Assembly: GCF_022317005.1 (NCBI RefSeq)
Contig: NZ_CP081006.1
Span: 2,046,001 to 2,110,000 of the forward strand
DNA length: 64,000 bases
From: Mycobacterium sp. IDR2000157661
Lineage (GTDB): Bacteria > Actinomycetota > Actinomycetes > Mycobacteriales > Mycobacteriaceae
Reading direction: 5' to 3'
Positions 45,594-54,104 of the stretch are shown one piece after another. The notes under the pieces are model-generated. The model saw only the letters and a program-made list of their open reading frames with translations, was not told the DNA's origin and did not search any database. A program made the position numbers and the translations under genes. The first letter of the stretch is position 1. Each line of letters begins with the position of its first letter.

Positions 45594-47201
45594 CTACCGG
45601 GTGGCCTCGCTGGACATCTGGTCGCTTCGGCCCTGGTTGTCGGGCGTCAGCAGGTTCAAGGGCCGGGCCAGTTGGGTCGGTGCGGTGCGTCCGCGCAGGT
45701 TGACGATCTCGCCGACGTCCCAGCACAGCGCCTCGGAGTCGAGCGCACCGCTGACCGCGATGGCCGACGCGAGCACGTGGCCCTCCTCGAGCTTGGCCAG
45801 CTCCGTCAGCCGCGCCGCCTCGTTGACCGGATCGCCGATCACCGTGTACTCGAAGCGGGCCTGCGCGCCGATGTGTCCGGCGATCGCGCGGCCGGCCGAC
45901 ACCCCGATGCCGAACTCGGTCTGGCCCAGCACCTCGATGAGCTCGTCGTGCAGTTCGCGGGACGCGGCCAGCGCCCCGCCGCAGGCGTCGGGATGCTCGA
46001 TCGGGGCGCCGAAGATGGCCAGCGCCGCGTCGCCCTGGAATTTGTTGACGAAGCCGCCGTGGCGATTCACCGTGTCGACGACCACGCGGAAGAAGTCGTT
46101 GAGCAGGTTCACCACCTCGCTGGCCGGGATGGTGGCGGCCAGCTGCGTCGACCCGACGAGGTCGACGAACAGCACCGCGACGTCACGTTCCTGTCCGCCG
46201 AGTTCGGTGCCGCGCTCCAGCGCGCGGCGGGCGACGTCCTCGCCGACGTATCGGCCGAAGAGGTCGCGCAGCCGCTGACGCTCGGCCAAGTCGCGGACCA
46301 TGTCGTTGAAGCCGGCCTGCAAGAGGCCCAGCTCACTGGCGTCGTAGATCTGCATGTGTGCGTTGTAGTTGCCGCGCTGCACCTCGCCCAGTGCCCAGCG
46401 CAGCTGGCGCAGCGGGTCGGCGATCGACATCGCCACCAGCACGGTGCCCGCGAGCCCGACCAGCAAGGCGATGATCGCGAGCAGCAGGATCGGGGTGGTG
46501 AGCCGGTCGGCAGGCGCTGTGAGCACCTCGAACTTGCTGGCAACCAGCGCGAGCACGATCGTCAGGATCGGGACACCGGTGGACAACACCCACGTCATGA
46601 CCTGCCGGAGGATCACGCCCGGGGCATGGAAGTTCTCCGGCACACCGCCGCGCAGCGCGGCCACCGCCACGGGACGCAGCACGCGCTCGGACTGCAGGTA
46701 GCCGATGATGGCCGTCGCCGTGGCGCCCAGTCCGGTCGCAACGGCCACCACGGGCGCCGACTTGCTGGCGACCGGCCAGCTGGCGACGATGAACACCACC
46801 GAGCCGAGCAACCAGTTCCCGACGCTGATCAGGGAGCGGAAGTACGGCATCTTCAGCGCCCGGGTGCGTGCCACCTCCGTTTCGGTGGGATCGCGATCGC
46901 CGAGCAGCATGTCGCGGCGCTGCCAGCGCATCACCGGGATCAGCAGCCGCAAGCTCACATACGACGCGACCGTGAAGGAGATGAACAGAAAGCCGAGGAA
47001 CACCGCCAGGTTGAAGGTGGGCAGATCCTGCAGTTGGATGCGGTCCTCCGGCGGCAGGCCGAAGCGTAGGAAACCCAGCACGATCAGCGCGCCGATGATG
47101 TCCGCCTGCAGGATGCCCAGCATGAACACCGGCCACGGGGTACGCGCCACCCAGCGGACGAATGCACCGATTCGCCCGAAGGGCATCGCCTCCGTGGTCA
47201 T
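45594..47201 (-). CDS. Membrane adenylate cyclase (Rv3645-like)
   Basis: 535 residues. Six TM helices in the first ~300 residues, then HAMP (LLAIIALLVGLAGTVLVAMS to ALGEVQRGNY) and a class III cyclase domain: FVDLVGSTQLAATI (metal Asp), NKFQGDAALAIFG (Lys and Asp, adenine-selective) and YTVIGDPVNEAARL (Asn/Arg). All catalytic residues present. It makes cAMP; M. tuberculosis Rv3645 is the main source of cAMP in fatty-acid-rich conditions and supports drug tolerance. Links to crp in this window. Confidence 0.93.
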   Translation of the reverse strand: MTTEAMPFGRIGAFVRWVARTPWPVFMLGILQADIIGALIVLGFLRFGLPPEDRIQLQDLPTFNLAVFLGFLFISFTVASYVSLRLLIPVMRWQRRDMLLGDRDPTETEVARTRALKMPYFRSLISVGNWLLGSVVFIVASWPVASKSAPVVAVATGLGATATAIIGYLQSERVLRPVAVAALRGGVPENFHAPGVILRQVMTWVLSTGVPILTIVLALVASKFEVLTAPADRLTTPILLLAIIALLVGLAGTVLVAMSIADPLRQLRWALGEVQRGNYNAHMQIYDASELGLLQAGFNDMVRDLAERQRLRDLFGRYVGEDVARRALERGTELGGQERDVAVLFVDLVGSTQLAATIPASEVVNLLNDFFRVVVDTVNRHGGFVNKFQGDAALAIFGAPIEHPDACGGALAASRELHDELIEVLGQTEFGIGVSAGRAIAGHIGAQARFEYTVIGDPVNEAARLTELAKLEEGHVLASAIAVSGALDSEALCWDVGEIVNLRGRTAPTQLARPLNLLTPDNQGRSDQMSSEATR

Positions 47202-47283
47202 CGCTCAACCGTATCGGGCCGGGGGGACGGAAACGGCTGCAGTGGGACGGACGTGTCGGTTCGCAGCACTACTGTTATCTGCG

Positions 47284-48492
47284 ATGAGCGGTGTTTTCTC
47301 GCGTCTGGTGGGCCAGCAGGCTGTGGAGAACGAGTTGGTGGCCGCGGCCCGCGCCGCCCGCGGTGAGGCTGCTCACAACGACCAGATCCTGGGCACCATG
47401 ACACACGCCTGGCTCATCACGGGCCCGCCGGGCTCCGGTCGCTCGGTGGCCGCGCTGTGCTTCGCCGCGGCGCTGCAGTGCACCTCCGATGGCGTGCCGG
47501 GCTGTGGTGAGTGCCGGGCGTGCACGACCACAATGGCAGGTACGCACGCCGACGTGCGACGCATCATTCCCGAGGGGCTGTCGATCGGTGTCGACGACAT
47601 GCGCGCCATCGTCCAGATCGCTTCGCGGCGGCCAGGCACCGGCCGCTGGCAGATCGTGCTGATCGAGGACGCGGACCGGCTGACCGAGGGCGCGGCGAAC
47701 GCCCTGCTGAAGGTCGTCGAGGAGCCGCCGCCGTCCACAGTGTTCCTGTTGTGCGCGCCGTCGGTGGATCCCGAGGACATCGCGATCACGCTGCGCTCGC
47801 GGTGCCGGCATGTCGCGCTGGTGACGCCTCCGGTGGAGGCGATCGCGCAGGTGCTCATGGACGGCGACGGGTTGTCCGAGGACGAGGCCCGATGGGCGGC
47901 GTCGGTCAGCGGCGGCCACGTCGGCCGTGCCCGTCGGCTGGCCACCGATGAGGAAGCCCGCGAGCGTCGCACGCGGGCGTTGATGCTGGCCCGCGACGCC
48001 GCGACGCCGTCGCGGGCCTACGCCGCGGCCGAGGAGTTGGTGGCCACGGCGGAGGCCGAGGCGCTGGCGCTGACGGTCGACCGCAACGAGGCCGAGGCGG
48101 AGGAGTTGCGCACCGCGCTCGGCGCGGGCGGCACGGGCAAGGGCACGGCGGGCACGCTGCGCGGAGCCGCGGGCGCGCTCAACGCCCTTGAGCGACGGCA
48201 GAAGTCGCGCAGGACCAGGGCGTCCCGGGATGCGCTTGACCGAGCGCTGATCGACCTGGCCATGTACTTCCGCGATGCGTTGCTGGTGTCGTCCGGCGCC
48301 ACGGATGTGCAGGCCAACCACCCAGACATGGCCGACCGGATCGCCGCGATGGCCGCCCACGCCGCACCGGACAAGCTGCTGCGCTGCATAGAGGCGGTGC
48401 TGGAGTGCCGCGAAGCGCTGGCCGTCAACGTCAAGCCCAAGTTCGCGGTCGACGCGATGGTGGCGACGGTCGGTCAGGCGTTGCGCGACTGA
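47284..48492 (+). CDS. holB: DNA polymerase III delta prime subunit (Rv3644c)
   Basis: 402 residues. P-loop region TGPPGSGRSVAAL has Arg in place of the catalytic Lys, typical of the clamp-loader delta prime subunit, and CGECRACTT with two more Cys gives the zinc module. SRC box is LRSRCRHVALV and Walker B region is VLIEDADRLTEGAAN. Clamp-loader subunit for DnaN loading. ATG at 47284, divergent from the cyclase gene with an 82-bp gap. Confidence 0.92.
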   Translation: MSGVFSRLVGQQAVENELVAAARAARGEAAHNDQILGTMTHAWLITGPPGSGRSVAALCFAAALQCTSDGVPGCGECRACTTTMAGTHADVRRIIPEGLSIGVDDMRAIVQIASRRPGTGRWQIVLIEDADRLTEGAANALLKVVEEPPPSTVFLLCAPSVDPEDIAITLRSRCRHVALVTPPVEAIAQVLMDGDGLSEDEARWAASVSGGHVGRARRLATDEEARERRTRALMLARDAATPSRAYAAAEELVATAEAEALALTVDRNEAEAEELRTALGAGGTGKGTAGTLRGAAGALNALERRQKSRRTRASRDALDRALIDLAMYFRDALLVSSGATDVQANHPDMADRIAAMAAHAAPDKLLRCIEAVLECREALAVNVKPKFAVDAMVATVGQALRD

Positions 48493-48577
48493 GTTGGGTC
48501 CTCGCTAGGCCCTGCCGTAGACTCGTCCCGCCCGCTACGGCACTTGCCACCTCACGCGAGTGCTCACTCGGGCACCG

Positions 48578-48653
48578 GCCACCTTAGCTCAGTCGGCAGA
48601 GCGATTCACTCGTAATGAATAGGTCGGGGGTTCGATTCCCCCAGGTGGCTCCA
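48578..48653 (+). tRNA. tRNA-Thr(CGT)
   Basis: Acceptor stem GCCACCT/AGGTGGC, T-arm GGGGGTTCGATTCCCCC, anticodon stem ATTCA/TGAAT around CTCGTAA with anticodon CGT (reads ACG). CCA encoded at 48651-48653. Confidence 0.97.
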
Positions 48654-48674
48654 CATTTGCGATTGCCGTGGGAG

Positions 48675-50444
48675 TCACTTCGGCGCCACGAAACCGACGG
48701 GTCCCGACGCCATGCACACCGACAGTGCCGCGGTGTTGGCGCGCACGTCGATCGCATCCCCGGCGCCCGGTAGCCGCACGAACACCCGGTTCAACCCCGG
48801 CCGCACCGGAACCTTGACCTCGTCGCCCTCCGACAGCGACATCGTCACCGATCCGACGCTGTTGGCCAGGTAGTTGATCTCCGCGGTCCAGTCGGCCGGC
48901 AGCAGCGGCCCGTCCAACGGCATCCGCGCCGGGGCCTCCGGCTGCACCAGGTAACCGCACTGCGGGGCGGGCCCGGGCACGATGCTGCGAACCCACGTCA
49001 CCTTGGCGTCCACCACCCGTCCGGAACTGTCGAGCATCCGCAGGTCGGTGGTCGCCGCGGCGAACTCGGGCCGGTCTGGCAGCAGCGCGAACAGGTGGCT
49101 GGCCCGGTTCTCCGGTCCGACCACGCGCTGCAGCACCATCGGGTCGACCTCCTGGTCGAGCATCGGCGCGTCCGACGTCCGCGCCGCCTCGGCCAGCCCG
49201 GACCTGGCGTTCTGCAGATACGGCTGGGCGGGGTTGTCACGCCAGCTGTGCAGGAAGGTCGCCGACGAGTACAGGCTGCTGACCACCACCGCCGCGAGCG
49301 CGCCGGACACCGCGACGGTCCGGACCCGTGACGAGTCCAACCACCGGGTGCCTTCGCGGTTCGGTGCGCACAGTCCGACGGCCGCCAGCAGCGCGAGCAC
49401 CACGACGAGGTCGGGTAGATACCGCAACGTCTGCGCCAGTTCCAGCGCCGTGAACTGAGACGACCGCATCAGGTAGATCGGGATCTGGCACGCCACCGCG
49501 TATCCCACGGCCACCAACCACACGGGGCCGATGCGTTTCTTGCGCAGCAGTGTCACGGCCACCACGGCGGCCAGCGCGATCCAGCCTGCCACCATCACCG
49601 TCACCGGCGGTGTGCCCCACGGCGAGGCCGGCGCCCAGCGTTGCCAGTCCCACGGTCCGCCAACGAGACCGGGCACGACCCCGTGTGTGACCGACCTCCC
49701 CAGCAGCTCGGCGGTCATCGCCAGATCCAGGCTCCAGCGTTTCTGGTCGACGACGACGAGGTACACCGCCACCCACGTCGCGGTGACCGCCAGCGACGGA
49801 CCCCAGAGCCGGACACCCCGGCGCCACACCTGCTTCACCGAACCCGTGCCGGTGACATGGGCCAGTAGCGCGACGACCGCGAACGCGACGAAGGGGATCA
49901 CCGCCGCCTTCTCGAAGAACAGCAACCCGCCGCCGTACACGAGCAGCCCGGTGACCGCATACCGTCGATTACCGGTGCGCTGCAACAGAACAGCGTCGCC
50001 GCACACCCAGGCCATCGCCGCCAGCATCGGCAGCGAGTTCAGCGCGGCCGCCCACCAGGCAAACCCGGGCACCGCCAAGGGCGTGAAGAGCGCGAACGTC
50101 AACGGCACCAGCAGCACCGGCCGCCACCCGAGGATCACGTGCAGCGTACGCAGCAGTGCCAGCGACGTAATCAATTGCAGCACCAGCAGACTGAGCGCGG
50201 GCCACACCCAGTCCAGCGGTGCCAACCGCGTGACGGCACCCGCAAGGAGGAACGCCGCGGGCATCACGTGGCCGTCGTGATCGTCGAACAGGTATTCCGG
50301 CGACCACAGGCTGTGCGTGCCGGCGCGGCCGATCAGGATGAGATCGTCCCAGTAGAAGTAGCCACCGAACGCCAGCACCGCCCGGACGGCCGACTGCACG
50401 ACGATCAGCGCGGCTGCGGTGCGGGCGACCCGGTTGCCCAGCAG
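48675..50444 (-). CDS. Polytopic membrane protein, GT-C-like (Rv3635-like)
   Basis: About 589 residues. About eleven TM helices with a first loop FYWDDLILIGRAG whose acidic pair resembles the catalytic DD of GT-C glycosyltransferases; the C-terminal ~200 residues are periplasmic and beta-rich. Likely a polyprenol-sugar-dependent glycosyltransferase or related protein. No ATG or GTG lies at the right place: candidates are CTG at 50444/50441 or a GTG at 50399; the coordinate given matches the ~591-residue M. tuberculosis homologue. It follows galE directly. Confidence 0.7.
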   Translation of the reverse strand: MLGNRVARTAAALIVVQSAVRAVLAFGGYFYWDDLILIGRAGTHSLWSPEYLFDDHDGHVMPAAFLLAGAVTRLAPLDWVWPALSLLVLQLITSLALLRTLHVILGWRPVLLVPLTFALFTPLAVPGFAWWAAALNSLPMLAAMAWVCGDAVLLQRTGNRRYAVTGLLVYGGGLLFFEKAAVIPFVAFAVVALLAHVTGTGSVKQVWRRGVRLWGPSLAVTATWVAVYLVVVDQKRWSLDLAMTAELLGRSVTHGVVPGLVGGPWDWQRWAPASPWGTPPVTVMVAGWIALAAVVAVTLLRKKRIGPVWLVAVGYAVACQIPIYLMRSSQFTALELAQTLRYLPDLVVVLALLAAVGLCAPNREGTRWLDSSRVRTVAVSGALAAVVVSSLYSSATFLHSWRDNPAQPYLQNARSGLAEAARTSDAPMLDQEVDPMVLQRVVGPENRASHLFALLPDRPEFAAATTDLRMLDSSGRVVDAKVTWVRSIVPGPAPQCGYLVQPEAPARMPLDGPLLPADWTAEINYLANSVGSVTMSLSEGDEVKVPVRPGLNRVFVRLPGAGDAIDVRANTAALSVCMASGPVGFVAPK

Positions 50445-50448
50445 TGAC

Positions 50449-51426
50449 TTACCGCGGATAGGCGTCTCCCGCTTGTCGGCGCGCGATCCATGCCGACCGC
50501 ACCATGTCCTGCAGGGAGTGGCGCATCCGCCAGCCGAGGTCGCGTGCCGCGGTCTCGCCGGACGCGACGATGCGGGCGGGATCGCCGGGCCGGCGCGGGC
50601 CGAGGGTGGGCTCGAAATCCACACCGGTGACCTCGCGGATGGCGGTCATGATCTCGCGCACCGACGTCCCGCCGCCGCTACCCAGGTTGTAGACGGGCTC
50701 GATCGGCTCACCGGCGTCCAGTCGCGCCGCGGCGGCGACGTGCGCGAGCGCGAGATCGGAGACGTGTACGTAGTCGCGCACGCAGGTGCCGTCGGGAGTG
50801 GGGTAGTCGTCGCCGTTGATCCTCGGTGTCTCACCGCGATACAGCATGTCGAACACCAACGGGAACAGGTTGTGTGGGCTGACGTCGAACAGCTCCGGTG
50901 AACCCGACCCGACGACGTTGAAGTAGCGCAGGCTGGTGTGCCGCAGACCCGAAGCGCGTCCCACGTCGCGCAGGATCCACTCGCCGATCAGTTTGCTTGC
51001 GCCATAGGGTGACTCGGGCGTGGTGGCCGTCTGCTCGGTGACGATGTCGACATCGGGGGTGCCGTAGGTGGCCGCGCTCGAGGAGAACACCAGCTTGTCG
51101 GCTCCGGTGCTGTCCATCGCTTGCAGCAGGGTGATCATCGCCGAGACGTTCTGTGTGTAGGTGTGCAGCGGCCGCTGCACCGAGACTCCGGCGTACTTGA
51201 ACCCCGCGATGTGGATGACCCCCGAAACCCGGTGGTCGGCGAGCGCGCGGGTGACGAGCTCACCGTCGAGCAGGTTGCCGCGCACCAGCGGGACCGTCGC
51301 AGGCACGAACTGCTCGAGGCCGGTCGAGAGGTCGTCGATGACCACCACGGGCATGTCCGCATCCACCAGCGCACGGACCACGTGCGAACCGATGTAGCCG
51401 GCGCCGCCGGTCACCAGCCAAGTCAT
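50449..51426 (-). CDS. galE1: UDP-glucose 4-epimerase
   Basis: 325 residues, extended SDR. NAD-binding GGAGYIGSH, then SSSAATYG (catalytic Ser) and YGASK (Tyr-x3-Lys), and DDYPTPDGTCVRDYVH, the UDP-hexose epimerase signature. Converts UDP-glucose to UDP-galactose for galactan or galactosyl products. ATG at 51426 has a GGAGAG site six bases upstream. Leads into the GT-C-like gene. Confidence 0.93.
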   Translation of the reverse strand: MTWLVTGGAGYIGSHVVRALVDADMPVVVIDDLSTGLEQFVPATVPLVRGNLLDGELVTRALADHRVSGVIHIAGFKYAGVSVQRPLHTYTQNVSAMITLLQAMDSTGADKLVFSSSAATYGTPDVDIVTEQTATTPESPYGASKLIGEWILRDVGRASGLRHTSLRYFNVVGSGSPELFDVSPHNLFPLVFDMLYRGETPRINGDDYPTPDGTCVRDYVHVSDLALAHVAAAARLDAGEPIEPVYNLGSGGGTSVREIMTAIREVTGVDFEPTLGPRRPGDPARIVASGETAARDLGWRMRHSLQDMVRSAWIARRQAGDAYPR

Positions 51427-51504
51427 CTGATCGCTCTCCTTCCCGTCACCGCGGGCTCCCGGCACAGTATTCGGCCGTCGGCTCGTGCTGTCGACCAGAC
51501 CCGC

Positions 51505-52746
51505 CTACGCGGGCCTGCGGGCGAGGGCCAGCAGGTGCACGACGATGCCCACCACCGGTCCGCACATCAGCGCGACGACGGTACGGGTCTGCAGGTCCAG
51601 CGGCAACAGCAACAACAGCGCCGAGGCCACCGTCGCCGACACCCAGCCCAGCGAGTAGGCGCGGTGCAACGCCGCGGCCACCGCCGCCGCGCCCGTCAAC
51701 GTCAGCAACGCGATCGCGGTCGCCGCGCCGGTCAGCCAGGCCAGCAGCGCACCGTCGGCCCGGTACTCGGTCCCGAAGCCGCTGCGCAGCAGCCACGGCC
51801 CGACCGCCCAGGCGGCCAGCACGCCCACCAGGCCCACGGCGGTGACCAAAGCGGCGGGTGCGACGAGCGCCCGCAACCGGTCGGTGCGCTGGTCGACGAA
51901 GTGCACGATCAGGTTGCCCTGCATCGCCGTCAGCGGCACCAACAGTGGCGCGCGCGTCAGCGTCACGGCCAGGATCACCACACCGCCCTGGGCGCCCAGA
52001 TCCCCCGAGGTCGCCTTCAGCAGCACCGGAAACCCCATCACCAGGACGGCGCTGGCGCCCGCGGCGGCGATCGAGTGCGACGCGCCGCGCAGGAACGTCG
52101 TCGTGCCACCGGGGGTCAGCAGTCTGGCCGCGGCGCGTGCGCCAGGGGAGGCGATCAGCATGGCGAGCCAGGCCACCGCACCGGCCACCGTCGCCCACAG
52201 ATAGCCGACCAGGCCCCAGCCGATCACAAAGGTCGCCACCGCCACCACCACCCGGAGCACCGCGTCGGTCACCATCAGCGCGCCGTAGGACGTCCATCGG
52301 TTCAACCCCGCCAACACGCCCAGCAGCGTGGCGTGCAGGCAGAACCCGGCCAGACCGACCGCCAGCAGGGCCACCGACAGCCACCGCGACTCGACGAACA
52401 CGCGCTCCGACCACAGCGGCGCCGACAGTGCTATCGCCGCGGCGGCCCCCACGCCGATCGTGGCGCCCACCCGCATCGGATGGGTGCGCGGTTCCTCCGC
52501 CACCTCGACGTAGCGGATCGACCGCACCTCCCTTGCCGATTCCTGCAGCAGCCCGAACGCTGCTCCGGTCGCCAACCCGAAGGCCCCCCAGAACACGCCG
52601 AACACCGCGAAGCCCGCCGGCTCCAGATCGCGCGCGGCCAGATACAGCACCGTGTACCCGCACAGCGCGGTCAGGGCGGTCGCCACGCCGACCCGTGCCA
52701 CACTGCTGCGGGTGACCGGACCGGTGGGCGTGCCCGCGTCGGTCAC
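51505..52746 (-). CDS. Multi-TM flippase/polysaccharide-export-like protein (Rv3630-like)
   Basis: 413 residues with about twelve hydrophobic helices and no obvious enzymatic motif; topology and length (M. tuberculosis Rv3630: 431) are like MATE/Wzx/MurJ-type lipid flippases. GTG at 52746 overlaps the M1 peptidase stop (GTGA). It could move a lipid-linked intermediate made by neighbouring genes. Substrate unknown. Confidence 0.68.
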   Translation of the reverse strand: MTDAGTPTGPVTRSSVARVGVATALTALCGYTVLYLAARDLEPAGFAVFGVFWGAFGLATGAAFGLLQESAREVRSIRYVEVAEEPRTHPMRVGATIGVGAAAAIALSAPLWSERVFVESRWLSVALLAVGLAGFCLHATLLGVLAGLNRWTSYGALMVTDAVLRVVVAVATFVIGWGLVGYLWATVAGAVAWLAMLIASPGARAAARLLTPGGTTTFLRGASHSIAAAGASAVLVMGFPVLLKATSGDLGAQGGVVILAVTLTRAPLLVPLTAMQGNLIVHFVDQRTDRLRALVAPAALVTAVGLVGVLAAWAVGPWLLRSGFGTEYRADGALLAWLTGAATAIALLTLTGAAAVAAALHRAYSLGWVSATVASALLLLLPLDLQTRTVVALMCGPVVGIVVHLLALARRPA

Positions 52747-54104
52747 GACGGCGGGTCCAGGGCGGGCAACTCGGTCGCATACAGCCAGGAGTTCCAGAGC
52801 GGACGCAACGACTGCGGCGCGTAATGCGATGCGAGCCCGGTGAAGTCGTCGGTCACAACGGAGCCGTGCCGATGACGCGTCGTCCAATCCCTAAGCAGCG
52901 CGAAGAAACTGTCGTCGCCCAGGCGCAGGCGCAGCGCGTGCAGTGTCAGCGCACCGCGCTTGTAGACCCGGTCGTCGAACATGTCCTCGGGCCCGGGGTC
53001 GGCCAGCAGCAGATCCTGCGGACACCCGGCGAGCCTGCGGTGGTAGTGCTGCGCCCAGTCGTCTGCGCTGCGCCCGCCGGAGTGCTCGGACCACAGCCAT
53101 TCGGCGTAGCACGCGAAGCCTTCGTGCAACCAGATGTGCCGCCAGCGTTTGGCGGTGACCGAATTGCCGAACCACTGATGGGCCAGTTCGTGGGCGATCA
53201 ACCGCTCGGCGCCGCCGTCACCGTCGCAGTGGTTGGCGCCGAAGATCGAGATGCCCTGCGCCTCCAGCGGGATCTCCAGGTCGTCGTCGGTGACGACGAC
53301 CGTGTAGCCCTCGGCCAGCGGGTACGGGCCGAACAGCCGGACGAACAGCTTCAACATCTGCGGTTGGTCGGCGAAATCGCGGTCGAAGTTCTTGCGCAAC
53401 CGTTCGGGCAGCACCGCGTGGATCGGCACGCCGGTCTTGGTCAGGCGATGCCGCTGGTACCTGCCGATCTGCAGGGTGACGAGGTAGGTCGAGGTGGGTT
53501 CGGGCAGCTCGTAGGTCCACGTCGTCATCCCCGCGCGTGCGCGGCGAGACACCAACTCGCCGTTGGCGGTCGCGTGGTAGGGGCTCTCGGTGGCGATCCG
53601 GATGCGGTAGCTGGCTTTGGCGCTCGGGTGGTCGTCGCAGGGAAACCACGACTTGGCCCCGTTCGGTTGCCCCGCCACCAGAGCCCCGTCGGTCAGCTCC
53701 TCGAAGCCGACGTCGCCCCACGTCGAGCGGATGGGCCGTGGTGCGCCGCCGTAGCGGACCACGATCGTCATCGCCGCCCCGGGCGGGAGCGCATCGCGCA
53801 GCCCGATGTGCAGCTTGGCTCCCGAGGTCCGGAAGGTCTGCGGGCGGGCGTTGTTCACGCTCACCCGGGTCACCGACAACGCATCGGAGAGGTCCAGCGT
53901 GAAGGTCTTCAGAGCGGCCAGTGTGACGGCGGTGATGGTCGCGCTGCCCGCGAGTCGGTTGATCGCGACCTTGTACTCCAGATCGAGCTCATAGCGCGAC
54001 ACGCGGTAGCCGAAGTTGCCCTCGGCGGGCAGATAGGGGTCGATGACCGGTGCGCCTGTTGCACGGCTCCTCGTGTTTACAGGCTTTTTCTTGCCTCGCG
54101 TCAC
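52743..54104 (-). CDS. M1-family metallo-aminopeptidase
   Basis: 453 residues, compact M1 (aminopeptidase N-like) fold. Zinc site HELAHQW (His-Glu-x2-His) followed 18 residues later by Glu in LHEGFACYAEWL, all ligands intact; the N-terminal beta domain carries GYRVSRYELDLEY. Probably removes N-terminal residues from peptides. GTG at 54104 overlaps the NRPS stop (GTGA), so it is co-translated with the synthetase. No signal peptide seen. Confidence 0.88.
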   Translation of the reverse strand: MTRGKKKPVNTRSRATGAPVIDPYLPAEGNFGYRVSRYELDLEYKVAINRLAGSATITAVTLAALKTFTLDLSDALSVTRVSVNNARPQTFRTSGAKLHIGLRDALPPGAAMTIVVRYGGAPRPIRSTWGDVGFEELTDGALVAGQPNGAKSWFPCDDHPSAKASYRIRIATESPYHATANGELVSRRARAGMTTWTYELPEPTSTYLVTLQIGRYQRHRLTKTGVPIHAVLPERLRKNFDRDFADQPQMLKLFVRLFGPYPLAEGYTVVVTDDDLEIPLEAQGISIFGANHCDGDGGAERLIAHELAHQWFGNSVTAKRWRHIWLHEGFACYAEWLWSEHSGGRSADDWAQHYHRRLAGCPQDLLLADPGPEDMFDDRVYKRGALTLHALRLRLGDDSFFALLRDWTTRHRHGSVVTDDFTGLASHYAPQSLRPLWNSWLYATELPALDPPS

